Positions 1 through 11,990 are shown, counted from the first letter of the stretch. The stretch is 64,000 nucleotides of DNA from Bimuria novae-zelandiae CBS 107.79 (GCA_010015655.1 ML976740.1:60725-124724), one strand, 5' to 3'. The notes: generated by a model from the letters alone, not told the origin. Numbers and translations: made by a program.

Positions 1-3000
1 TTGCAGACCCTCGGCATGCCTTCCGTCATGTGGTGGGGCTGTTCGACGTAGATCTCGTGGTCTATGTCACCATACAGAAAGGCCGTCTTGACGTCCATCT
101 GTTCGATTTCGAGATCCAGGGCGGCCGCAATTGCGAATAGGGCCTTGTAGCTCATTGGCTTGACGACGGATGCGAATGTTTCGTCGTAGTCGACGCCCTC
201 TTCTTGGGTAAAGCCCCTGACCACCCATCTGGCTTTGTGGCGGATGACCTCTCCGTGCGAGCCTCGCTTGAGCTTAAAGACCCACTTGCCGCTGAGGACG
301 CGACAGTCTTTGGGAGGGTCGACGAGCTCCCACGTCTTGTTTTGTTTGAGTGAATTGAGTTCTTCAAGCATCGCCCGCTCCCATTCGGGCCAGCTCGTGT
401 TGTTCTTCGCTTGGTGAACGGTTCTTGGTTCAAAAGGTTCCGTTTCTTCCGCAGCTATTGTTAAGAACGTTAGGAGTATGTTACCTTCGGGTACATTTAT
501 TAGCACGAGTTCTTCTTCGCTGTCGTCCGATGTGTCCGATGTGACCTGCGGTACATGGATTTGGAGTTCAGGGTGATATTCTAAGGCTTCTTGCCTCACT
601 CCATGAACTGGGCGACCAAGCTGGAGTCCTCCTGAGGCTTGGTCGTGTTGGGCGTTGTCCCGTTGCCGGTCGCTGATGGGTGGTGATTCGTCCCCTTGCG
701 GAGTCTCTGGTAATGACCCGAAGGCATCGTCACTCCCGAAAGGCGACAAGGTCCTGTCTCCCTGTTCAGTAATTGGCTGCGAGTTATCGTTACTCGATTA
801 GAACGGCGCTCCCTCTTCCGAGTTATCGTTACTTGGTTAAGACAATGTTTGCGAGTTATCTTTACTCGCGCGAGGTAGTATTCGTGGGTCCCCGTCGCCC
901 ACCCGAGGTAGTCTTTGCGAGTCCTTAGTGCCCGCACGAGGTATTATTTGCGAGTCCTCGTTGCTCAGTTCAAGCCAGGCTTGTTCTGGTGCTGCCGTGG
1001 ACGCGTGACGTCCGGAGGCTGGCACGGATGCTGGCCGTATACTTACCGACGGTTGATTTATTAGCCCCACCGTCATGCTCCCCCCTGCGGCAGCAGCCGT
1101 TGCCTCAGGCGAGCCATATCGATTGGCTCCCACATCTTGTATTGTTTGTGTGGAGGGAGCCATAAGGGCTTCTTAAAATTCGGCATTCGGGGTCCCAACA
1201 ATTCTTCCATCCTTAAGTAGAATGCGGTAGTTGGTGTTTCCCTCGTAGCCTAATAGGATGCATGGCCTTGTTCTTGGTTCGGTCAGTTTTCTTCTTTGCT
1301 TTGATGGGATTAGGTATTCCCCTCTCGACCCAATCACCCTTAGCCGTGACAGATCAGGCTTCTCGCCGTACCAGGCCTGATATGGTGTCGTTTTCAACCT
1401 TATCGAGGGCGATCGGTTTGAAAGATATGCTGCTGTCCGAGCCATCTCTGGCCAAAATTTTGATGCGAGTTTTGCGTGTGCTAGTGTAGGTCCTACTCGA
1501 TCGTATATTGTCTTGTGGGCTCTCTCAGCAGCTCCATTCTGCTGGTGTTGATCGACGCCCGTGACCTTAGCTTGGATTGCTCAAGAGAAGAGCATGAACT
1601 TCATTTCTTCTCCTACTTGTTCAGGGATTCGGTCAAGACGTATTTGTCTACATTTTCGTTCGGGACGTTCGTTGTGATCGAGGAAGAAGCGTAGCGATTC
1701 AACAACGAAGCTCTGTCGGCGTGGTATGGGGATGACCTCGATCCAGCTGGTGAAATCATCAACGATGGTGAGCCAATATCGACTGCCATCTAGGCCTTCA
1801 TCAAATGGCCCTGCGACGTCTATGTGAAGGAGCTCTATTGGATATTCTCCCTTCCTCCCCGGGCGTTTGTGAGGCTTCTCAGTCATTCGCCCCTGAAGGC
1901 ACGGGTTGCATGGTTCTCGCGGCTCCATGTCTTGGATGCCGTAGGCTTGTTTCTTGAGCCGCCGCAAGTTCGCGTCGCTCAGGTGAGCTAGCCGGTGGTG
2001 CCAGAGTGTCATTTGTGGACTAACGTGATAGGCTGGAAAGGAGAGATTTTTCCATAAATCCAACGCATAGACCCCTTAGTATTGACTTGCAGTGTATAGA
2101 CATCTCCTGTTAGACTTGCTGCGAATAGTGGCACTCTGGCTCGATAATTCAACTTTTGCGCCGCACTTAAATAGCTGGAGTACAGATACAAGGTTTGCAT
2201 GCGCAGATGGGACAAAGAGCACGTTGTCGAGAATCAACCATCTTCGCTTGCCGTGTACGTTGCACAGGATATTTACCGTCCCAACTCCCGAGGGAGAGGT
2301 AGAGTTATCAACGCTCCTGAGCGGTGGTCCATGGTACTCGTTCATTTGTACGAATTTGGAGGCATTGTTGCATACGTGTTGAGCGCAGCCGCTGTCGACG
2401 ATCCAAGCATCGTGGATTGGTGGGATCTTCGTGGCCGTCATTGCAAGAGTGTGGGCGAATATAGCGGTGTTACCCTCAACATCTTTTCTAAATGCTGCGT
2501 TGACATCCTCCCCGTTGGCTCTTGATGCCACGAAGGTAGGCTTTTTCGGATCTCTCGGGCCGTCCGCTTCATCATCTCCCTCGTCAGAGGTGTGCTGCCT
2601 CTTCGACTGTTTGTATCGATTGTTCGACTCCCCCTGTCTTGTTTTTCGTCCTTTTTCATGCTTGCCTTGGCCGCCTAGTTTGGGGTTTTTCTTGAAACAC
2701 TCGAATTCTGCGTGGTAAGGCTTCTCACAGAAGGCGCAGTAGGGTATATCATCAATTTCAACTCGACATGTTTTCTTGTCGGGTGCGAGTATGAGTTTCT
2801 TACGGCCTGGTCCCCGTATCAGAGCAAGAGCAGGAAGTGCTTGTTGTCCAACCGGCTGCTTAGCTAGCTGCCCTTTCCTATGCTCTTCCTCGATTGCCTT
2901 GCTCTCAATGTAGTCGAATGTGGGTGCCGCTTTGATGATGTTCCCGTCCGCGTCTCTGTCGTTGACCAGGTTCATTTGTCTGAAGATATGATCTCGAAAA

Positions 3001-4685
3001 CCTTCGTAGTCGGCGCCTAGCGCATCCATGAAAAGGAATGTCCGTCCGATCTCCGGGGTAGCGCAGTCGGGATCGAGTAGAAGTTGCTCAGCGTGGATTC
3101 TCCTAATCTCAGCTCCGAGCGCTTGGATACTCCCGCACTTTTCTCGCGTGAGAGCTTGGTATTGCCGCTGTAGGTTGACATAGGTCCCAGAGCCCTCTGG
3201 CTTGAAACTTTCCTTAATTGCCCGTAAAAGGGTTTGAACCTGATGAACCTCTGAGGCCTTGATCCGTTGTGCGGCATTGTGAGTCAGTTTGGCCGCTATC
3301 ATCGCTGTGTAGAGTCTCTGGCGGCGGTGCCATTGTTGCGCTTCTTCCTCTTCTATAGGTGGTGTGGTTCCATCTTTAGCGACCGCGGATATTTGGATAA
3401 ACTCGTTAACCTTCTGTTTCCATTAAAACCAACCACCAGCATTATCTAATACTGGGATGGCATTGTAGAACGTATTTAGCCCAAACTGCTCAAACTTCGT
3501 AATGTCCGTCATGGCGAGGCCGGATATTCTTCTGCGCTGAGGAACTCGTCGCTGGGAGAGCTTGGGATGATGGAGTGATCAAGGTCTAGTGGGCTAGTAG
3601 GTCGTACCTCGAGCCCAAAGAGCTCCAGGCTCGATGCGTCACTAATTGGGCTCAAGGCGGCAGACGCGCTGCAGTCGGATGACCCCGTTGTGGGCGAACG
3701 AGAAGGGGGAGAGTAGTCTTTGTCAGGTGTCGTAGGCTGTCTCAAGAAGGTCTTCAATGCCTTCGAGAATCTAGGAAAGCGCGACTGGTCCACCCGGCGT
3801 AGAGGCTCGTCGTTTACAGATCGTCTAGACCTCCGTGAGCGCAGATTGTACTTCTTTCCAGTACTGTTGCTATTTCTTATATTCGAGTTGTTTTAGGATA
3901 TCAATGCCGGTAGGGTATTAGTCTCGATGCTACTATTCTCCTGTGCTACGACTGGAGATGGTATAGAGGAACAGGTGGATGCAGAAGGTTTGTATTGACA
4001 ATGTATCCGCGCAGCGACGGTACTAGTGGAATCAAGAACCCGAGAGGATGCAATTGCCGCAAAGTGTCTCTGCTTCTCAGTTGAGAGACGTGCGAATGAT
4101 ATGTTTGCTGCGCCAGCTAAGATCGAGGGAAGGAATGTCCTTTGAATTTAGCCCCAAGTCCAGTTACAATGTAATCGAAGGTATGCAATAAGGCTAAGTT
4201 CTTCTTCAGTCCAACAATAAGGATTCTGTGTCTTCCTTCGTTTCCGTGGTGGTTTTGGAGGCACGGTTAATAAGTGAAGAAGATCGACTAGTGAGCCAGC
4301 GACTGCTATCGGCATACTTAGTAGATAGAGTAGACAGCTTAAGGGATCTATGTTGGTTTATCTTGTGAATGTTCGTGTTCGGATTGCTCGGATCGCTAGT
4401 GCATGCAGAAGACTGCGAGGCATGTGAAAGACTAGGGATCGCGCGGAGACTAAAAAGGTGAGCTAATAATGTGGGACAGGCGTTCAGCTCTTATAAATCT
4501 CAGGTGATGTTTTTTCTCGCTTAGTTTAGGTTTGTTAAAAAGATCTTCTTGTTGTTCATTCTTTCGCGATCCTTTGCCAGTTGTTCTTGCATTTCCAATG
4601 GAATGATTAGACTTTTTCTTGTAAGGGTACGATAACTTATCTGCGGAAGCTTATAAGAGTAGCTTGTGTGCAAACCCGGGCTCAT
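1..4685 (-). pseudogene. Copia Gag-Pol polyprotein, partial, few stops
   Basis: All recognisable parts lie in one minus-strand frame that can be traced back to an ATG inside the primer-binding site (4683-4685). The better-known gag segment (MTDITKFEQFG) starts near 3512. Visible are an intact CCHC zinc knuckle (CAFCEKPYHAEFEC), the protease signature WIVDSGC, the pre-integrase LWHHRLAHL, the integrase core (HIDVAGPF, GAAERAHKTIYD) and the start of the RT (DVKTAFLYGDIDHEIYVEQP). Internal stops near 3422, 2073, 1578, 1167 and 834 are TAA, TAG or TGA, consistent with mutated CAA, CAG or CGA. I see no frameshift. An overlapping 94-codon reading frame at 3509-3793 is conserved in both copies but is probably incidental to the longer frame. 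Confidence 0.88.
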
Positions 4686-4689
4686 AACC
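4675..4689 (-). other. tRNA primer-binding site of Copia copy 1
   Basis: Read on the minus strand, GGTTATGAGCCCGGG follows the LTR end directly. It can pair with the anticodon arm of initiator tRNA-Met (GGGCTCATAACC), the half-tRNA priming mode known from Drosophila copia. It also contains the ATG that opens the long gag-pol frame. Confidence 0.8.
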
Positions 4690-4834
4690 TGTTAAAATAA
4701 GTAATCGATTCATTTGTTAAGTTGCAAGAGGCGCTGATGCTAGTATATATAGTTGCGCCGCAGACTGACATGCATCGTATGATATCAACACCTCAGCACC
4801 CAACAGATCTTAGTAAGCACCTCGATATTCAACA
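4690..4834 (-). repeat. 5' LTR of Copia copy 1 (145 bp)
   Basis: The repeat starts TGTTGAATAT and ends TTTTAACA on the minus strand and matches the LTRs of copy 2 (5147-5291, 11153-11298) almost base for base. It is very short for an LTR. Confidence 0.9.
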
Positions 4835-4954
4835 CTGCCACCTCTATAGTGCTGCCATTCTTCTAGTGCTGCCACCTCTGTAGTGCTGCCACCCCTCTAG
4901 TGCTGCCACCCCTCTAGTGCTGCCACCCCTCTGGTGCTGCCACCCCTCTGCCAC
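4835..4954. repeat. 17-bp minisatellite, left arm
   Basis: About seven imperfect copies of a 17-bp unit, TAGTGCTGCCACCCCTC. Both Copia copies and a solo LTR are inserted in this array. The unit is in the opposite orientation from the arrays at 5108-5146 and 11299-11385. Confidence 0.9.
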
Positions 4955-5107
4955 TGTTGAATATCGCGGTGCTTACCAAGATCTATTGGGAGCTAAGGTG
5001 CTGACATTATACGATGTGTGTTAGCCTGCAGTGAAGCTATATAGACTAGCACCCTCAGCGTTACTCAGATAACAAGAAGAAGAAGAATACACAATTACTT
5101 ATCTTAG
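4955..5107 (+). repeat. Diverged solo LTR of the same Copia family
   Basis: The sequence begins TGTTGAATATCGCGGTGC and follows the Copia LTR along its length, ending near ATTACTTATCTTA, with many substitutions and a small GAA-rich insertion. It has no internal element on either side. The right border is approximate. It is older than the two flanking copies. Confidence 0.75.
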
Positions 5108-5146
5108 GGGTGGCAGCACTAGAGGGGTGGCATCACTAGAGGGGTG
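5108..5146. repeat. Minisatellite fragment, inverted orientation
   Basis: About two units of GGGGTGGCAGCACTAGA, the reverse complement of the unit at 4835-4954. Its last five bases (GGGTG, 5142-5146) are the left target-site duplication of Copia copy 2. Confidence 0.8.
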
Positions 5147-5291
5147 TGTTGAATATCGAGGTGCTTACTAAGATCTGTTGGGTGCTGAGGTGTTGATATC
5201 ATACGATGCATGTCAGTCTGCGGCGCAACTATATATACTAGCATCAGCGCCTCTTGCAACTTAACAAATGAATCGATTACTTATTTTAACA
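5147..5291 (+). repeat. 5' LTR of Copia copy 2
   Basis: TG...CA ends (TGTTGAATAT to TTTTAACA). It differs from the 3' LTR mainly by one missing A near its end, so the insertion is recent. A TATATATA stretch in the middle could be the promoter TATA box, but that is inference. Confidence 0.92.
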
Positions 5292-5306
5292 GGTTATGAG
5301 CCCGGG
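5292..5306 (+). other. Primer-binding site with embedded ATG
   Basis: GGTTATGAGCCCGGG immediately follows the LTR and is complementary to the initiator tRNA-Met anticodon arm. The ATG at 5296-5298 opens the frame that runs through the whole element. Confidence 0.8.
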
Positions 5307-8300
5307 TTTGCACACAAGCTACTCTTATAAGCTTCCGCAGATAAGTTATCGTACCCTTACAAGAAAAAGTCTAATCATTCCATTAGAAATGCAAGAACAA
5401 CTGGCAAAGGATCGCGAAAGAATAAACAACAAGAAGATCTTTTTAACAAACCTAAACCAAGCAAGAAAAAACATCACCTAAGATTTATAAGAGCTGAACG
5501 CCCGTCCCACATTATCAGCTCACCTTTTTAGTCTCCGCGCGATCCCTAGTCTTTCACATGCCTCGCAGTCTTCTGCATGCACTAGCGATCCGAGCAATCC
5601 GAACACGAACATTCACAAGATAAACCAACATAGATCCCTCAAGCTGTCCACTCTATCTACTAAGTATGCCGACAGCAGTCGCTGGCTCACTAGTCGATCT
5701 TCTTCACTTATCAACCGTGCCTCCAAAACCACCACGGAAACAAAGGAAGACACAGAATCCTTATCATTAGACCAAAGAAGAACTTAGCCTTATTGCATAC
5801 CTTCGATTACATCGTAACTAGACTTAGGGCCAAATTCAAAGGACATTCCTTCCCTCGATCTTAGCTGGCGCAGCAAACATATCATTCGCACGTCTCTCAA
5901 CTGAGAAGCAGAGACACTTTGCGGCAATTGCATCCTCTCGGGTTCTTGATTCCACTAGTACCGTCGCTGCGCGGATATATTGTTAATACAAACCTTCTGC
6001 ATCCACCTGTTCCTCTATACCATCTCCAGTCGTAGCACAGGAGAATAGTAGCATCGAGACTAATACCCTACTGGCATTGACATCCTAAAACAACTCGAAT
6101 ATAAGAAATAGCAACAGTACTAGAAAGAAGTACAATCTGCGCTCACGGAGGTCTAGACAATCTATAAACAACAAGCCTCTACGCTAGGTAGACTAGTCGC
6201 GCTTTCCTAGATTCTTGAAGGTATTAAAGACCTTTTTAAGACAGCCTATAATACCTAACAAAGACTACTCTCCCCCTTCTCGTTCGCCCACAACGGGGTC
6301 ATCCAACTGCAGCGCGTCTGCCGCCTTGAGCCCAATCAGTGACGCATCGAGCCTAGAGCTCTTTGGGCTCGAGGTACGACCTACTAGCCCACTAGACCTT
6401 AATCACTCCATCATCCTAAGCTCTCCCAGCAACAAGTTCCTTAGCGCAGAAGAATATCTGGCCTCGCTATAATAGATATTACAAAGTTTAAGCAGTTTGG
6501 GCTAAATACGTTCTATAATACCATCCTAGTATTAGATAATGCTGGTGGTTAGTTTTAATAGAAATAGAAGGTTAACAAGTTCATCTAAATATCCACAGTC
6601 GCTAAAGATGGAACCACACCACCTATAGAAGAGGAAGAAGCGCAACAATAGCACCGCCGCTAGAGACTCTACACAGCGATAATAGTAGCCAAACTAACTT
6701 ACAATGCCGCACAATAGATCAAGGCCTTAAAGGTTTATTAGGTTCAAACCCTTTTACAGGCAATTAAGGAAAGTTTCAAGCTAGAGGGCTCTAGGACCTA
6801 TATCAACCTATAGCAGTAATACCAAGCTCTCACGCGAGAAAAGTGCGGGAGTATCCAAGCGCTTGGAGCTAAGATTAGGAGAATCCACGCTAAGCAACTT
6901 CTACTCGATCCCAACTACGCTACCCCAGAGATCGGACGGACATTCCTTTTCATAGATGCGCTAGGCGCTAACTACAAAGGTTTTCGAGATTATATCTTTA
7001 GACAAATAAACCTAGTTAACAATAAAGACGCGGACGGGAATATTATTAAAGCGGCACCCATATTCGACTACATTAAGAGCAAGACAATCGAGGAAGAGCA
7101 TAGGAAAGGGCAGCTAGCTAAGTAGTTAGTTAGACAACAAGCACTTCCTGCTCTTGCTCTAATACGGGGACTAGGCTGTAAGAAACTCATACTCGCACCC
7201 GACAAGAAAACATGTCGAGTTAAAATTGATGATATACCCTACTGCGCCTTCTATAAGAAGCCTTACCACGCAGAATTCGAGTGTTTTAAGAAAAACCCCA
7301 AACTAGGCGGCCAAGGCAAGCATAAAAAAGGACGAAAAACAAGATAGGGGGAGTCGAATAATTAATACAAACAGTCGAAGAGGCAGCACACCTCTAACAA
7401 GGGAGATAATAAAGCGGACGGCCCAAGAGATCTAAAAAAGCCTACCTTCGTGGCATTAAGAGCCAACGGGGAGGATGTCAACGCAGCATTTAAAAAAGAT
7501 GTTGAGGGTAACACCGCTATATTCGCCCACACTCTTGCAATGACGGCCACGAAGATCCCACTAATCCACAATGCTTGGATCGTCGACAGCGGCTGCGCTC
7601 AACACGTATGCAACAATGCCTCCAAATTCGTACAAATGAACGAGTACCATAGACCACCGCTTAGGAGCGTTGATAACTCTACCTCTCCCTTAGGAGTTGG
7701 GATAGTAAATATCCTATGCAACGTACACGGCAAGCGAAGATGGTTAATTCTTGACAACGTGCTCTTTGTCCTATCTGCGCATGCAAACCTTGTATCCGTA
7801 CTCCAGCTATTTAAGTGCGGCGCAAAAGTTAAATTATCGAGCCAGAGTGTCACTATCTGCAGCAAGTCTAATAGGAGATATCTATACACTGCAAGTTAAT
7901 ACTAAGGGGTTTATGCGTTAGATTTATGGAAAAATCTCTCCTTTCCAGCCTATCACGTTAGTCTACAAATGACACTCTGGCACCACCAGCTAGCTCACCT
8001 AAGCGACGCGAACTTGCGGCGGCTTAAGAAACAAGCCTACGGCATCTAAGATATGGAGCCGCGAGAACTATGCAACCCGTGCCTTTAAGGGCGAATAACT
8101 AAGAAGCCTCATAAACGCCTAGGGAAGAAGGGAGAATATCTAATAGAGCTCCTTCACATAGACATCGCAGGGCTATTTAATAAAGGCCTAGATAGCAGTC
8201 GATATTGGCTTACTATTGTTGATAATTTCACTAGCTAGATCGAGGTTATCCCTATACCACGCTAACAGAGCTTTGTTGTTAAATCGCTACGCTTCTTTCT

Positions 8301-11073
8301 TGATCACAACGAACGTCCCGAACGAAAATGTAGACGAATACGTCTTAACTAAATCCCTAAACAAGTAAGAGAAGAAATAAAGTTCATGCTCTTCTCTTAA
8401 GCAATCTAAGCTAAGGTTACAGGCGTCGATTAACACTAGCAGAATAGAGCTGCTGAGAGAGCCCACAAGACAATATACGATCGAGTAGGACCTACACTAG
8501 CACACGCAAAACTTGCATTAAAATTTTGGCTAGAGATGGCTCGGACAGTAGCATATCTTTCAAACCGATCGCCCTCGATAAGGTTGAAAACGACACCATA
8601 TTAGGCCTAGTACGGCGAGAAGCCTGATCTGTCACGGCTAAGAGTAATTAGGTCAAGAGGGGAATACCTAATCCTATTAAAGCAAAGAAGAAAACTAACC
8701 AAACTAAGAACAAGGCTATACATCCTATTAGGCTACGAGGGAAACACCAACTACCATATTCTACTTAAGGATAGAAGAATTGTTAGGACCCTAAATACTA
8801 AATTTTAAAAAGCCCTTATGGCTCCCTCCACACAAATAATACAAGATGTGGGAGCCAATCGATATGGCTCGCCTAAGGCAACGGCTGCTGCCGCAGGGGG
8901 GAGCATGACGGTGGGGCTAATAAATTAACTGTTGGTAAGTATACGGCCAGCATCCGTGCTAGCCTCCGGACGTCACGCGTCCACGGCAGCACCAGAACAA
9001 GCCTGGCTTGAACCGAGCAACGAGGACTCGCAAATAATACCTCGTGCGGGCACTAAGGACTCGTAAAGACTACCTCGGGTGGGCGACGGGGACCTACGAA
9101 TACTACCTCGCGCGAGTAAAGATAACTCGCAAACATTGTCTTAACTAAGTAACAATAACTTAGAAGAGGGAGCGCCGTTCTAATTAAGTAACGATAACTC
9201 GTAGCTAATTGCTGAACAGGGAGACAGGACCTTGTCGCCTTTTAAGAGTGATAATACCTTCAGGTCATTACTAGAGACTCCGCAAGGGGACGAATCACCA
9301 CCTATTGGCGACTGGCAACGGGACAACGCCCAACACGACCAAGCCTTAGGAGGACTCTAGCTTAGTCGCCTAGTTTATAGAGTGAGGCAAGAAGCCTTAG
9401 AATATTACTTTAAACTCTAAATCCGTGTACCGCAGGTCACATTAGACACATTAGACAACAGCGAAGAAGAACTCGTACTAATAAATGTACCTAAAGGTAA
9501 CATACTCCTAACGTTCTTAACAATAGCTGCGGAAGAAATAGAACCTTTTAAACTAAGAACTATTTACCAAGCGAAGAATAATATAAGCTGGCCTAAATAA
9601 GAGCAGGCGATGCTTAAAGAACTTAATTCACTTAAATAAAACAAGACGTGGGAGCTTGTTAACCCTCCTAAAGACTATCGCGTCCTTAGTAGCAAGTGGG
9701 TCTTTAAGCTCAAGCGAGGCTCGCACGGAGAGGTCATCCGCCACAAAGCCAGATAGGTGGTTAGGGGCTTTACCCAAGAAGAGGGCGTCGACTACGACGA
9801 AATATTCGCATCCGTCGTCAAGCCAATAAGCTACAAGGCCCTATTCGCAATTGCGGCCGCCCTGGATCTCGAAATTGAACAGATAGACGTCAAGACGGCC
9901 TTTCTGTATGGTGACATAGACCACGAGATCTACGTCGAACAGCCCCACCACATGACGGAAGGCATGCTAAGGGTCTGCAAGCTTCGAAAGGCACTTTACG
10001 GCTTGAAGCAAGCTCCGCGCATCTGGTACCAGACGCTCACGAATTTCCTTCGCAGCCTCGGCTTCGAGCTAATTAACGCCGACCTCGGAATTTTCGTGCG
10101 AAGCAGCATGTACATTGCGGTGTACGTGGACGATCTATTAGTTGCTGGGCCAAGCATCGCAGAGATTAAAAGGATTAAGAGAGCTCTCCGAAATCGCTTC
10201 TAGATGACAGACCTTGGACCCTGTAGCTACTATCTCGGCATGTCCATACAGAGAGATCGTTAGAATCGAGTGCTGCGGTTAAGCCAGGGAGCCTACATTG
10301 ACAAAGCCCTAGAATAGTTTGGATACAGCGACTGCACCCCCGTTAGCACGCCAATCGAAATATCGCTAGTGGTGGAGAACGATCTAGACTTTACTTGCGA
10401 ACTAAAGCAAAGGATCGAATACCAACGCATAGTTGGCTCGCTGATGTACATTATGTTAGGAACAAGGGGGGACGTCGCATATGCGGTCTCTGTGGCAAGC
10501 CGACACCTAGCGAACCCTGGACTACAACATGTGAAGCTTGTTTGTCGCATCCTATGATACCTTAAAGGAACGAAGAACCTTAAGCTTACATACAAAGGCC
10601 CCCTCCGGATGCTGAAAGGCTTCACGGACGCTGACTAGGCTGGTTGCCGTGATACGCGACGATCAACTGCTAGATACCTGTTCAATATCGGCAGCGGGGC
10701 GATCAGCTAGCAATCCAAGCGATAGAGCGTCGTTGCGCTATTAACCTGTAAAGCCAAATTCATAGGACAGACACAAGCGTCTAAAGAAGCTATTTAGTTA
10801 AGGAGACTTTTTAACAAGCTAAATCTATACTAAGAAAAAGCTGCAACGATTATTTGCGGCGATAACCAAGGAGCAATTGCATTAGCCTTAAACCTATAGT
10901 ATTACTCCCAAACAAAGCATATGGACATTCAACGAAAATGGCAGGGAGAAGTTCAGGGTATTAGGACAATTAAGTTGAAATATGTTCTAACGGTAGAACA
11001 GATCGCCAATAGTCTTACAAAGCTACTTGCTTATAACAGATTTAAGTAGTTCTGGAAGGGATTGGGCATTTAA
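5296..11073 (+). pseudogene. Copia Gag-Pol polyprotein, single frame, many RIP stops
   Basis: All domain blocks are in one frame from the ATG in the primer-binding site to TAA at 11071-11073, about 1925 codons. The first 390 codons precede the usual gag start at 6469, where ATG has become ATA. The zinc knuckle near codon 650 has lost its second Cys (TGT to TAT). Protease Asp is near codon 764 (DSG, 7585) and an integrase Asp near codon 956 (8161). The RT has YGLKQAPRIWYQTL and YVDD (10123-10134). The RNase H block follows 10620. Every stop I checked can be derived from CAA, CAG, CGA or TGG by one transition. The protein cannot be made from this copy. Confidence 0.9.
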
Positions 11074-11152
11074 TAAAACTTGCAAGATCTTATATGGCAC
11101 CGCGACTGAACTGTCAATGAACCGCTGTACAGAAGCTATCATCGAGTGGGAG

Positions 11153-11298
11153 TGTTGAATATCGAGGTGCTTACTAAGATCTGTTGGGTGCTGAGGTGTT
11201 GATATCATACGATGCATGTCAGTCTGCGGCGCAACTATATATACTAGCATCAGCGCCTCTTGCAACTTAACAAAATGAATCGATTACTTATTTTAACA
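11153..11298 (+). repeat. 3' LTR of Copia copy 2 (146 bp)
   Basis: Same ends as the 5' LTR, preceded by a purine-rich tract and followed by the second copy of the GGGTG target duplication. Confidence 0.92.
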
Positions 11299-11385
11299 GG
11301 GTGACATCACTAGAGGGGTGGCATTACTAGAAGGGTGGCAGTACTATAGAGGTGGCAGCACAGAGCCCCATAGGGCCATGTAGAA
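11299..11385. repeat. Minisatellite, right arm
   Basis: The 17-bp unit continues after the element (GGTGGCATTACTAGAAG, then GGTGGCAGTACTATAGA). The far end mirrors, as a reverse complement, the far end of the left arm at 4835-4880. Confidence 0.85.
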
Positions 11386-11990
11386 AGGCATAATACGCAG
11401 GAGCGGCTGCCCCTACTATGGCTATGCTTATTACTAAGCAGGTTTTAGAGGATTTCTCTCCCGCAACCTGCCAAGAATAGATTATATAACATTTTCTTTG
11501 GAGCGTGGTTCGATAAAGCTAAGCCTCCTACATCGAGATGAGCCGCACAGGCCAAGCGGATAAGACTATTGTTTACCTAGCTTCTTTTAATCTTTTACGC
11601 TCTGTCGGCGCTTCTTCCTCACTTGTAGACTAACCTGTTTGTCGTGGCGGTCATACATGTCTTCTAGGATTATGTCTAGGACGACGCTGGATATCCTCTT
11701 ACCCTGGGAAAGTATATTTAGGAGGTTTGGATCCTTCTATATTAATGCTTTTTTGGCCCTCTGGTCGCTATCCATGGCAACAGGACTCTATAAAGCTTAC
11801 TGCATCTTCCCGAAGAAAATAGTTACTAAGCTCAATAATCTCTCCTGCACAGGTGTGTTTCCAGCACACGGGGTTTTTCGGCACCTAGGGACGTTACTTT
11901 ATTTGTTTATGTTTAGGATCCTCATTCTCGGCTCTGGGACAAAGAGTATCACGTGACTAGACTAGCCAGCATCTTTTAGTTATGAACTTA
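11386..11990 (-). pseudogene. Decayed gene fragment, repeat unit R1 (unknown family)
   Basis: This segment is a diverged direct repeat of 12640-13640. On the minus strand, about 11600-11700 reads LEDMYDRHDKQVSLQVRKK, matching LEDIYSCHGKQVSPRVKA in the second copy. It is therefore the C-terminal end of the same unknown protein. Stops and AT-rich drift indicate RIP. I do not recognise the family. Confidence 0.5.

Larger units (their letters stand above)
1..4834 (-). mobile_element. Ty1/Copia LTR retrotransposon, copy 1 (truncated by window edge)
   Basis: This is the 5' part of a Copia element on the minus strand, running from its 5' LTR at the right to the middle of the reverse transcriptase at base 1. 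The order LTR, primer-binding site, gag, protease, integrase, RT is the Ty1/Copia order. It is the same family as the complete plus-strand copy beginning at 5147, with the two 5' ends facing each other about 310 bp apart. Only about ten in-frame stops interrupt it, so it is far less mutated than its partner. Its 3' half, 3' LTR and second target-site copy lie outside the window. Confidence 0.93.
5147..11298 (+). mobile_element. Complete Ty1/Copia retrotransposon, copy 2, heavily RIPed
   Basis: The element is bounded by LTRs of 145 and 146 bp and by a 5-bp target-site duplication GGGTG (5142-5146 and 11299-11303). The order is LTR, primer-binding site, gag-pol, a short purine-rich tract (GAGTGGGAG, ending at 11152), LTR. 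Aligned by eye with copy 1 it shows mostly C-to-T changes at CpA and CpG on both strands and no frame-changing indel. Parts of the RT (about 9757-10203) and of gag (7450-7899) are free of stops, so the mutation is patchy. Confidence 0.95.

Noticed and set aside
3509..3793. Separate small gene preceding gag
   Set aside because: The 94-codon frame is kept in both Copia copies, but the long gag-pol frame overlaps it and better explains the region.
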